From NCBI GenBank assembly GCA_004356105.1, contig SMYC01000224.1, positions 1 through 39,811 of the forward strand: a DNA stretch of 39,811 bases, read 5' to 3'. Position 1 is the first letter of the stretch. Every line of letters starts with the position of its first letter. Source of the stretch: Acidobacteriota bacterium (GTDB taxonomy: Bacteria; Acidobacteriota; Vicinamibacteria; Marinacidobacterales; SMYC01). The position numbers and the translations under genes are program-made. Below are positions 16,490-24,100 of the stretch, in pieces. The notes under the pieces were generated by a model that did not search any database, was not told where the DNA came from, and saw only the letters and a program-made list of their open reading frames with translations.

Positions 16490-17033
16490 GCTTAGACACG
16501 GCTCGCGGCGCTTATCGCCTCTCTTTGGCGACGGGAAAGAAGGAATGGGTCAAAACAACGGGGATCTGTGGGTGCTCCCGATGGTGGACGGAGCACAACC
16601 GCGCCCCTACCTCGAGACGCCGTTCGTGGAATCCTATCCTCGGATTTCTCCCGACGGAAAGTGGCTAGCCTACTCCTCGAACGAGTCCGGTCGGCATGAA
16701 GTCTACGTTCAGTCATTCCCCGAACCGGGTAGAAAGGTCCAGATCTCGAACGTCGGGGGCGGGCAGCCTATTTGGAGAAACGACGGCACGGAGCTCTTTT
16801 ACCTGGAAGGCGGAAGGCGTCTCATGGCCGTACCCATCGATATGGGCGGTATTCCCGAGCCGGGCTTGCGGAAGCTTTTGTTCGAAACACCCATCATCGG
16901 AGGAGGCTCGTCGCGCTATCACTATGACGTCAGTGCAAACGGTGAGCAATTCATCGCGATCGTTCCCGTCGAGGACGCCGCGACCACTCCCGTTCAAGTG
17001 GTCCTCGATTGGATGAGCGACGACAAGTCTTAG
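16464..17033 (+). pseudogene. C-terminal propeller blades of the Ser/Thr kinase, out of frame
   Basis: This frame continues the PD40 propeller with NNGDLWVLPM, YPRISPDGKWLAYSSNESGR, VYVQSFPEPGRKVQIS, GGGQPIWRNDGTELFY and a C-terminal strand typical of the family end. The first ~25 codons are not propeller-like. The spacing between the last in-frame blade and NNGDLWVLP is shorter than expected by about 15-20 residues, so a small deletion as well as a frameshift occurred around 16440-16545. The fragment has no ribosome binding site and is unlikely to be made alone. Confidence 0.75.
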
Positions 17034-17047
17034 CTACACGGCCGACG

Positions 17048-17323
17048 TCAGTCCCGATTCATCTGCGCGCGGATATACCCACGTAGGGCATCGTTGATAC
17101 GAGTTTGGTATTTGTTTCCTCGCGCTTTGAACCAAGCAATAATGTCTTTATCCAATCGCAAAGTAATTTGCTGTTTGAGCGGCCGATAGAACTCACTGCG
17201 CTCTCTGACCATCCATTGCTCAATCTCGGGCGCGTCAGGGTCCGTTAGATCGATCGGCCGTTGCTCGAGCTTTCGAAGCTCCGCACGCCCTCCCTCATCT
17301 AGAGCCGTAGACTCTCTCTTCAA
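17048..17323 (-). CDS. BrnA-like RHH antitoxin
   Basis: A 91-residue protein whose second half, KQQITLRLDKDIIAWFKARG then YQTRINDALRGYI, is the BrnA antitoxin signature: a ribbon strand plus two helices that bind DNA. The likely start is TTG at 17323, which overlaps the TGA of the upstream gene (TTGA); an AGGA lies about 12 bases before. BrnA normally partners the RNase toxin BrnT, but no BrnT gene is adjacent. It is coupled instead to a truncated nucleotidyltransferase-like gene, so it may be an orphan or part of a hybrid pair. Confidence 0.75.
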   Translation of the reverse strand: MKRESTALDEGGRAELRKLEQRPIDLTDPDAPEIEQWMVRERSEFYRPLKQQITLRLDKDIIAWFKARGNKYQTRINDALRGYIRAQMNRD

Positions 17324-17649
17324 ACGGCGTCGCTTTCCTTGCTGATATAGAGGCGAAATGCCAGTCCGTCTTTGATCGTCCGAACGCGTATCGATATTCG
17401 GAAGAGCGTATGAAGATGGCCGCGCAGTTCCGCGGCTAGCGCGGAGGCACGATCCGAGAGGATGTCTACCGCCTGAGTCATTCGAGGCTCGTCGACATAG
17501 GCGTTTACGGCTTGCGCACCATAGACGACAGCATCGTCACGGCCCTGAAGGAATTCCAATACAGCGTTCTGTATGCCGGAAAGAGGCAGCTTCTCTTTCA
17601 CGGCGAACTCCCTGAACGTAAGCGTTCCTTCTCCAAAGTACCATCTCAT
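17320..17649 (-). CDS. Truncated nucleotidyltransferase-like protein
   Basis: A 109-residue protein starting MRWYFGEGTLTFREFAVKE, with a core of GRDDAVVYGAQAVNAYV and EPRMTQAVDILSDRA. This resembles small AbiEii/MNT-type nucleotidyltransferase-fold proteins in which the G-A-x-A motif is followed by R-M-T-x-D-x-D. The first acidic position is Ala here (TQAVDIL). The family usually continues for a further ~80 residues after the RVR..K.G..FR strand, but this copy ends at ISKESDAV. It is therefore truncated and possibly inactive. Its stop overlaps the start of the BrnA-like gene by 4 bases, as in toxin-antitoxin operons. Confidence 0.55.
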   Translation of the reverse strand: MRWYFGEGTLTFREFAVKEKLPLSGIQNAVLEFLQGRDDAVVYGAQAVNAYVDEPRMTQAVDILSDRASALAAELRGHLHTLFRISIRVRTIKDGLAFRLYISKESDAV

Positions 17650-17772
17650 ACCTTCAGTGATCGTCGTACTTCGAGGTTAATCCACGCCACGCTCAACCGC
17701 AAAGCTTATCTTTGAGAAATACCCGACCGCAGACGGTGGCTCAAAAAGGGAGCAGCGATTATAGTTGTCGCC

Positions 17773-19116
17773 ATGCACCTCATACTCGCTGCCCTCGCCC
17801 TCGCCACCGCCCCCAACCATCAGCTCGCCATGTCGGCGCACCACCTTTGCTCGGGGGTTTTCGTCGTCGGACGCGACTTGGCCCGAAGCCCGGAAGTGGT
17901 CATCGACCACGACATAAAGCGCTTCGACTTTTTCCAGTGGGGGGACGACTTCGAGTACGCCGTCGACATGGACAAAAAGACCGCGCGGGTTTGGGTGGCT
18001 TCTGGCCCCTCATGGACGGCGCAATATAACGACGACCAGGGCTGCACTATCCTTCCTCAAGGCGCGAACGACGTCTTCTTCGAGCCCATGAAGCTCCTGT
18101 CGAAGCTTCCCGACGCCGAGAAGCAAGCTTGGCCAACCGGGGATGCCGGCGCTTACGCTCTCGCACCCGAGATCGACGACGCGCTCGATTGGGCGATGGC
18201 GCAGAAAACGCAGTACACGAGAGCGCTCGTCGTCGTCCACAAAGGGAAGATCATCGGAGAGCGCTACGCTGAGGGCTTCTCGAAGAACACGCCGCAGATC
18301 AGCTGGTCGCAAGGCAAGAGCATCACTTCGGCGCTCATCGGCATCCTTGTGCACCAAGGAGAGCTGAGCGTCGATGACCGCGCGCCCGTGTCGGAATGGC
18401 ACGGCGAGGGCGACCCGCGCCGCGCGATCCAAGTGAAGCATCTCTTGCGCATGTCGAGCGGGCTCGATTTCAAGAATTACGGGATCGACAACCCGAATTC
18501 GTGGACCAAGGAGAACGAGCACTTTCGCATTTATCACGACGCCATCAACGTCTTCGAGCACGCGGTGGATCAACCGCTCGAGATCCCTCCGGACAGCCAG
18601 TTTCGCTACCGTAACTCCGACCCGCTCACGCTCGGGCGCATCATTCGCCAAATCGTCGAAGCCCGCGGCGATAGCTACCTCGCCTTTCCACGCGAAGCGC
18701 TCTTCGACAAGATCGGCGCGCGCGACTATGTGCTCGAGACGGACGCTTATGGCAACTTCATCATGACGGGCTACGACTACGGTTCCGCGATGGACTGGAC
18801 GCGGTTCGGGCTTCTCCATTTGTGGGACGGGGTCTGGGAAGGCGAGCGGCTCCTGCCTGAAGATTGGATCGACTTCATCACCGAGCCCGCGCCCGGCGAT
18901 CCGAGCAAAGGTTATGGCGGTCTGTTCTGGCTCAACCGCGGTGGCGCTCTCGACCGCTTACCTGAGGATGCTTATTGGGCGTCGGGCTTCATGGGGCAGC
19001 GCACCACGATCATCCCGTCGCGCGACATGGTGGTCGTACGTCTGGGGCCGAGCCCGGAAGGTTTCTCGGACTACATCAATGAAGTCATCGGCCGTGTCCT
19101 CGAGGCGGTCCCGTGA
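17773..19116 (+). CDS. Serine hydrolase, class C beta-lactamase/esterase family
   Basis: A 447-residue protein with a short signal peptide (residues ~1-19). The N-terminal ~125 residues are an unassigned domain, followed by the beta-lactamase fold. Nucleophile motif S-x-x-K is SQGK (Ser179, Lys182) in ISWSQGKSITS. The Y-x-N motif is in FRYRNSDP, and the third motif region is WASGFMGQRTT. These enzymes are usually esterases or D-amino-acid peptidases rather than antibiotic-hydrolysing. The stop overlaps the next gene's GTG by 4 bases (GTGA), so it is translationally coupled to the MCE-domain lipoprotein. Confidence 0.9.
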   Translation: MHLILAALALATAPNHQLAMSAHHLCSGVFVVGRDLARSPEVVIDHDIKRFDFFQWGDDFEYAVDMDKKTARVWVASGPSWTAQYNDDQGCTILPQGANDVFFEPMKLLSKLPDAEKQAWPTGDAGAYALAPEIDDALDWAMAQKTQYTRALVVVHKGKIIGERYAEGFSKNTPQISWSQGKSITSALIGILVHQGELSVDDRAPVSEWHGEGDPRRAIQVKHLLRMSSGLDFKNYGIDNPNSWTKENEHFRIYHDAINVFEHAVDQPLEIPPDSQFRYRNSDPLTLGRIIRQIVEARGDSYLAFPREALFDKIGARDYVLETDAYGNFIMTGYDYGSAMDWTRFGLLHLWDGVWEGERLLPEDWIDFITEPAPGDPSKGYGGLFWLNRGGALDRLPEDAYWASGFMGQRTTIIPSRDMVVVRLGPSPEGFSDYINEVIGRVLEAVP

Positions 19117-19811
19117 AGGGCGTGCTCGTTCTCGCGCTCTTGATCGGTGCTTGCGGCGGCGACCCGCCGCGCCGCGCGCCGGTGGACGGGCCTTTCATCT
19201 ATGTTCTTTTCGACGAGCGCCACGGTCTCGAAGGCGGTGAGCCTGTACGCATGCACGGGTTCGAGATCGGCTTTGTCGAAGGCGTGGACATCGCCGAGGC
19301 AGGCATCCGGGCCAAGCTCGTCCTCGAGGCCGACATCCTCGGACAGCTGACCACGGACTCCACGTTCTCCGTAGAAGAGGAAGACGGGCTCTACCTCGAA
19401 GCTCACGTGATCGATCCCGAAGCGACAGCGCTGACGCAGGGGGCGACCGTCGACGGAGTCGACTCAGGGTGGGAGCTCGCTTATCGGCGGGCGGAACGAA
19501 GCGCCTCCGAGCTCGCCGAGGACGTGCAAGGCTCCGATTGGTTCAAGAAGGCCTCCGAGCTCGTCGATGAGATGAAGCGGGACTTCGACGACATCGATTG
19601 GAGCGAGGAAGAGAAGGAAATCCGCAAGCACTGGGAGGAAGCGGTCCGCGAGATAGAAGAGCTCACCGGCAAAAGCTCGGAGAAGCTGGCCGAGCGCGTC
19701 GACGAGATCACCAAAGAGCTCGAGGAGCTCGGCCGCTCCGACCAAGCGCGAAAGCTGCGAGAGCGCTTCGAGAAGCTCGTGGAAGAGCTGCGTGAACGCG
19801 CGGAGCGGTAA
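19113..19811 (+). CDS. Lipoprotein with MCE/MlaD domain and coiled coil
   Basis: A 232-residue protein that starts at GTG inside the preceding stop. The signal peptide ends in LIGAC, a lipobox with lipidated Cys14. Residues ~27-118 (FIYVLFDERHGLEGGEPVRM, then GFEIGFVEGVDI) match the MCE domain of MlaD-type lipid-transport proteins, with the usual G-L-x-x-G-x-x-V-x-x-x-G pattern. Residues ~120-232 are a highly charged coiled coil rich in E, K and R. MCE proteins form hexameric channels that shuttle phospholipids across the periplasm. The MlaE/MlaF transporter genes are not in the window, so it may be a stand-alone member. Confidence 0.8.
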   Translation: MKGVLVLALLIGACGGDPPRRAPVDGPFIYVLFDERHGLEGGEPVRMHGFEIGFVEGVDIAEAGIRAKLVLEADILGQLTTDSTFSVEEEDGLYLEAHVIDPEATALTQGATVDGVDSGWELAYRRAERSASELAEDVQGSDWFKKASELVDEMKRDFDDIDWSEEEKEIRKHWEEAVREIEELTGKSSEKLAERVDEITKELEELGRSDQARKLRERFEKLVEELRERAER

Positions 19812-19904
19812 CTACTGGTCGGTGGGCGTGTCCCGAGGGATGTGTTTCCCGTACCACGTAGTCATTGAGATACTATAAACTGTGTAGAGCCTGAGGCAAG
19901 GACG

Positions 19905-20024
19905 ATGGAAGAGCTCGAGAACCCAGAGAAGCAGGAGCGCCTCAGGAAGTGGCTTCCTTATCTCTGGCTGCCTCCAGTCGCCCTGATCGTGGTCATGTTT
20001 GTCGTGGCTTACTGCGCTAAGTAG
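19905..20024 (+). CDS. 39-residue single-pass membrane protein
   Basis: A short gene with ATG at 19905 preceded by AAGGA and, 26 bases further upstream, a TATAAA box at 19874-19879. The product has a charged N-terminus (MEELENPEKQERLRKW), then a single hydrophobic helix from about residue 17 to 36, ending CAK. The gene ends 5 bases before the next ATG, so the two are probably co-transcribed. The arrangement favours an inside-facing N-terminus. No function can be assigned. Confidence 0.6.
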   Translation: MEELENPEKQERLRKWLPYLWLPPVALIVVMFVVAYCAK

Positions 20025-20029
20025 ATCCT

Positions 20030-20683
20030 ATGGACGCATTCGCAACACAGGTGACCGGCTGGTTGTTCGTTGCCGCCGCGGCGATGACTTGGGTGGGCAT
20101 CACGTTTCTGCCCGTTCCTATCGCGAGCTTCTTCGAGCGCGATGACTTCGCTCGCGTGTTGGAGCGCTTCCGGGTTTGGATTTGGTTGTACCGGGTTCAT
20201 CTCTTCGGTTATCTCGTCACCCTGATGGCCTTCGTCGCCCTCGCGACGCTGTTATCGGATACGCCGGCCCGGATCTTGATTTGGCCCGCGGTCGCCGTCT
20301 GCGGTGCTGGGCTCTTGACCACTGCTCTCGCCAGCGCGTTCTACTATCACTTCGGTGCTTGGGGCGCACTCGATATGAAAGGACGCTCGCCGGACGCCGT
20401 AGACAATTTCGTAGCGTCGTTGCGCGTCACCACCGAATACGTGACGTGTTTGGTTCGCTTCGGCCGCGTCTTCTTCGGGCTCGGACAGCTCGTGCTCGCC
20501 ATCGGGCTGCTCCATGGCGGGCTCGTGCCGATGTGGGTCGGGGCGAGCGCCGCGATATTAGGTATCGCCGCCATGGCGCTCACCATGGGCCTCCCTGACG
20601 ATCTCCACCTCTATCGCTACATCTTCCACCTCAATATCCTTTGGCTCGTTGCCTTGGGCGTCGTGGTCCTCAGGCTCGGATGA
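20030..20683 (+). CDS. Integral membrane protein of unknown function
   Basis: A 217-residue protein with about six hydrophobic segments (roughly residues 5-32, 52-75, 82-105, 140-162, 165-188 and 195-216) and short polar loops. The loop after segment three contains FYYHFGAWGALDMKGRSPD. I do not recognise the family. It follows the 39-residue membrane protein by 5 bases, and its TGA overlaps the ATG of the next gene (ATGA), so the three genes form one unit. Confidence 0.75.
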   Translation: MDAFATQVTGWLFVAAAAMTWVGITFLPVPIASFFERDDFARVLERFRVWIWLYRVHLFGYLVTLMAFVALATLLSDTPARILIWPAVAVCGAGLLTTALASAFYYHFGAWGALDMKGRSPDAVDNFVASLRVTTEYVTCLVRFGRVFFGLGQLVLAIGLLHGGLVPMWVGASAAILGIAAMALTMGLPDDLHLYRYIFHLNILWLVALGVVVLRLG

Positions 20684-21168
20684 TACCGAGTCGGTACAAA
20701 ATTGACGACCAGATCGACGAGCTAAACCGGGCCGTTGGCGCGTTCGAGCGCGTCATCATGGAGCTCGACCGGGACGCTTTTCTCGAAAAGCTCGGTGGTT
20801 GGACCCCTCGAGACATCGTCGCTCATCTCATCGGGTGGAACGCCTACGTCGTTGACGGAAGCCGTCAGATCCAGCGAGGCGAGCTTCCGTTCTACGATCG
20901 GGATCCGGGCGAGAACTACGAAAAGGTAAATGCCGTGCTGATCGAGAAGCACGGGTCGACCGATCGCGACACGCTCCTTCTCGCGCTCGAGAGCTCCGCA
21001 AAGGCGCTCGCGGCTTTTCTACGAGAGCTCGATGACGGGGATTGGGAGCGCGACTTCGGTGTTCAGCACGGAGACGAAACGCTCACGGTCCGCGGCACCG
21101 TGAACGACTTGACCCAGGACTACGATCATCACCGCCGTCAGATCGAAACGTGGGCGGGCACCGCGTAA
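20680..21168 (+). CDS. DinB/ClbS-like (DUF1706-type) protein
   Basis: A 162-residue four-helix-bundle protein starting at the ATG that overlaps the upstream stop. Key stretches are WTPRDIVAHLIGWNAYV, where the family has the first conserved His, and DYDHHRRQIETW near the C-terminus, where the other conserved His positions lie. Relatives include DinB-fold thiol-dependent enzymes and ClbS, which protects DNA from colibactin. The activity here is not predictable. The gene ends 5 bases before the convergent 21174-25436 gene, with no visible terminator between them. Confidence 0.75.
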   Translation: MIPSRYKIDDQIDELNRAVGAFERVIMELDRDAFLEKLGGWTPRDIVAHLIGWNAYVVDGSRQIQRGELPFYDRDPGENYEKVNAVLIEKHGSTDRDTLLLALESSAKALAAFLRELDDGDWERDFGVQHGDETLTVRGTVNDLTQDYDHHRRQIETWAGTA

Positions 21169-21173
21169 GGCGA

Positions 21174-24100
21174 TTACGCGACCCCCGTGCCCTCGTCTTC
21201 ACCCTCAGCTTCCGGCGCCTCGACATCCTTGTGCGCTTCGCTCGGCGCGCCCGTTCTTCGGCGGGGGGCGGCCATGGCGATCTGGCGAATACGAGGGTCA
21301 GGGTCGTCGGCAACTGTGCGAAGCGCGGCTCTGGCACGCTCGCCGCCAATCTTAGACAGCGCAAACGCCGCCGTGGCCCGAACTTGATCGTCCCAACGTT
21401 TCCCCCCGAGGATGGGAAACTTGCGCGCCGTGAGGACGGCTTCGAGCGCTGGCACGGCGACGGCGTCGCCAAGCTGGGCGAGCGCCTGGGCACATGCGAT
21501 GGCGCGTTCATGCTCCTTGGTCACTTCGAGAGTCGACACGAGAGCGCCCACGGCATGAGCGGACTGAAGATTGGCCAGGCTCCGAATCGCCCCTTTGGCA
21601 ACACCGATGTCCTCATGGCGGGCGAAATCGACGAGCAGCTCGAGGACCTGTTTGTCATTGAGGCGCTCGGTCAGCCGAAAAGCGGCTCGGCGCACTTTTG
21701 GGTTGACGTCCGACAAACAGAACGCGAGCTCGGTTTTCAAATCGTGCGTCACGATGTCGACGATTTCCAAAATACGAAAGCGCTGCTCCGAGGTCACTTC
21801 GAGAACCATATCGCGCTTGAGACCCTCCGCGCCTTCGGGGCCCGTCTTCGCGAGAAGACTGGCGGCGAGATGGCGTGTCCGGAAGTCTTTCTCCTGCTTG
21901 ATCACCTCGATAAGAAGAGGGATAGCCGGCTCGCCCATGCTCTCGAGGACCTGCGCCGCTTTGTGCTGGCGAGAGGGCTCTTTCGACTGAAGCTCGTTCA
22001 TGAGTAGCGCTTGCGTCGCCGCGTCCATTTTGCGATTCAGGACCGCAAAGCCGCGACCCGATGCGTTGGGATCTTCGAGCAGAGGACGCTGGCGCTCCCG
22101 GATCTCCGAGAAGATGCGGCTCGCGAGCCCATAGTCCCCAAATTGGAGAGCACCGCTCGTCATCTGGTGCAGTAGATTGGCGATCTCGACCAGAAGTCGT
22201 TGGTCGTCTTCCTCGTTGAAGGCAAGAATCAAATAGTCGATGGAGAGGACCGCAAACTGATGTTGGAGAGCGTAGATAAGCGTCTCCATGAGCTCGCGAC
22301 AGCGACGAACGAGCTTCGCCCGCGCGGGATGTTCATAACTGGTGTAGGCGCGGAAGAGCTTGTGAAGAACTTTTCTCATCATGTCGGGATCGCCCTTGGT
22401 GAGAAGGTCCTTAGCGACCGTCGGCAAATTCTCCATGAGCACGTCGGTCGCCACGAGCTCTGTCGTCGTGGCATCGTCCGGATCACTCGAAAGGCCGGCG
22501 TCCACCGCGACGGACTCGAGCACCGCTTGAACCGATACCTGGTAGCGGCGATCGCTGAAGATGATGCCCTCGATCGACTTCTCTTTAGCAAGCTCTTGCC
22601 AAAAAGAGGGTTCCAGATCCGGTGGAAGGTCTTTGAGCGCACCGATAAACGCTTCGGAATCCGCTTTGGTCACCTGCTGCAGAAACATTAGGCTCGTTAG
22701 CTCATGCATTGCCAAGAAGTCGACGAAACTCTCCGCGAGAGTTTCATAGCCCGAGCTATTTACTCTATGTCCGTTGACGAGAAGGGTATCGCCACCGCTT
22801 GCAAGGCTTAGCGCGGACCGGTCGGACTGTATTTTTGTGAGTGCCTCGTGAAGCTGATCGATGGAAGTCGTGACCGGCTTGCTCCCCAGCGGATAGAGCT
22901 TTATGTTCTTGGAGGCCCCAAGAATCGCGCGGAGCAGCTTGGGGATCTCGGCGAGTTGCGCGGGCTCGAGCTCCGCCTCCACGTCGGACGTCGGGCCTCT
23001 GACGCTGACGGCACGCTTCCGGATCTCGGAGTAGCGCATTTGTCGCAAAATGACGTGCTCGAGATGCGCTTCGGCCGTGAACCTCTTCCAATAGTCGCTA
23101 TCAATATTCTCGGCCTTTAGCTGGCCGCATCGCGTCAGGAAGCTTTCGAGCTCCTCCGTTCGCAGCCCGCGGCGGAAATCGATGCCCTCGAGCTCGGTCC
23201 GACCGAGGAACTCGAGATATGAGTTGGCGAGCAGTCGAAAGTCGCCTTGATCGACCTTGTGCCCGTTCGCGAGAAGTGTGCCATGAGCGCGCGAGAGATT
23301 CACGTGCTCCGAGACCTCGAGCACCGCATTCACAGATTTCAGAGAGCTCGCGAGAGCGTTGACAATCGGTTTACTGTCAGGCGGGTAGAGCTGGATGCTG
23401 CGTATCGTGGTGAGCATCGTCCGAAACAAATTTGGCAGATGCGCGATGGCCTCGGGCTCGAGCTTTTCGTCCCGAGGTCCCTCATCGTCGTTTTCGGTGA
23501 GCGGCTCACCGGTATAGTGTGCCGCCTCCACTCGGCTGAAAGTCTGCTCGTCGAAGTCGATGCGGATTTGCTCGTAGCGTGTTGCTTTCTCGCGGTCGGC
23601 GGAAAGTTTGTAGTGATAGGCGAGGATGGAGGCCGATGTCCCCAAGTGCTCCTGGTTGAGATCCTCCTGATAGGTACCAATGCGCTCGTGCAGCTCTTCG
23701 CGGCGCGACTCATTCATGGAGCCATAAACAATGTCGAGGACGCGTTTCGAGAGAAAGCGCATCGTCTCGTCATTGATGTGGAAATTGGAGCGCAAGAGTC
23801 CGAGATCTTCCGCGCGGTCCAAAAACTCCAAGACCTTGTTCTCTGAGACCTCTGACGCCCCGGTGACCACACTCAGAGGAACATCCTCGCCGAGGGTCGA
23901 GACGTGCTCGATGAGCTTGCGTCCGTCGTCGTCGAGTGCGGCGAGCTTCTGCGTCACGATCTCTTCGAGCGAGCGCGGCAGATATCCTGGCTCGGTAGCC
24001 TCGAGCACCCAGCGCTGCCCCTCCAATCTCAGTTTCTGATCGAGAACGAGCTTGCGGATGATCTCGGAAAGAAAAAGCGGATTGCCTTGTGTAATCTCGA

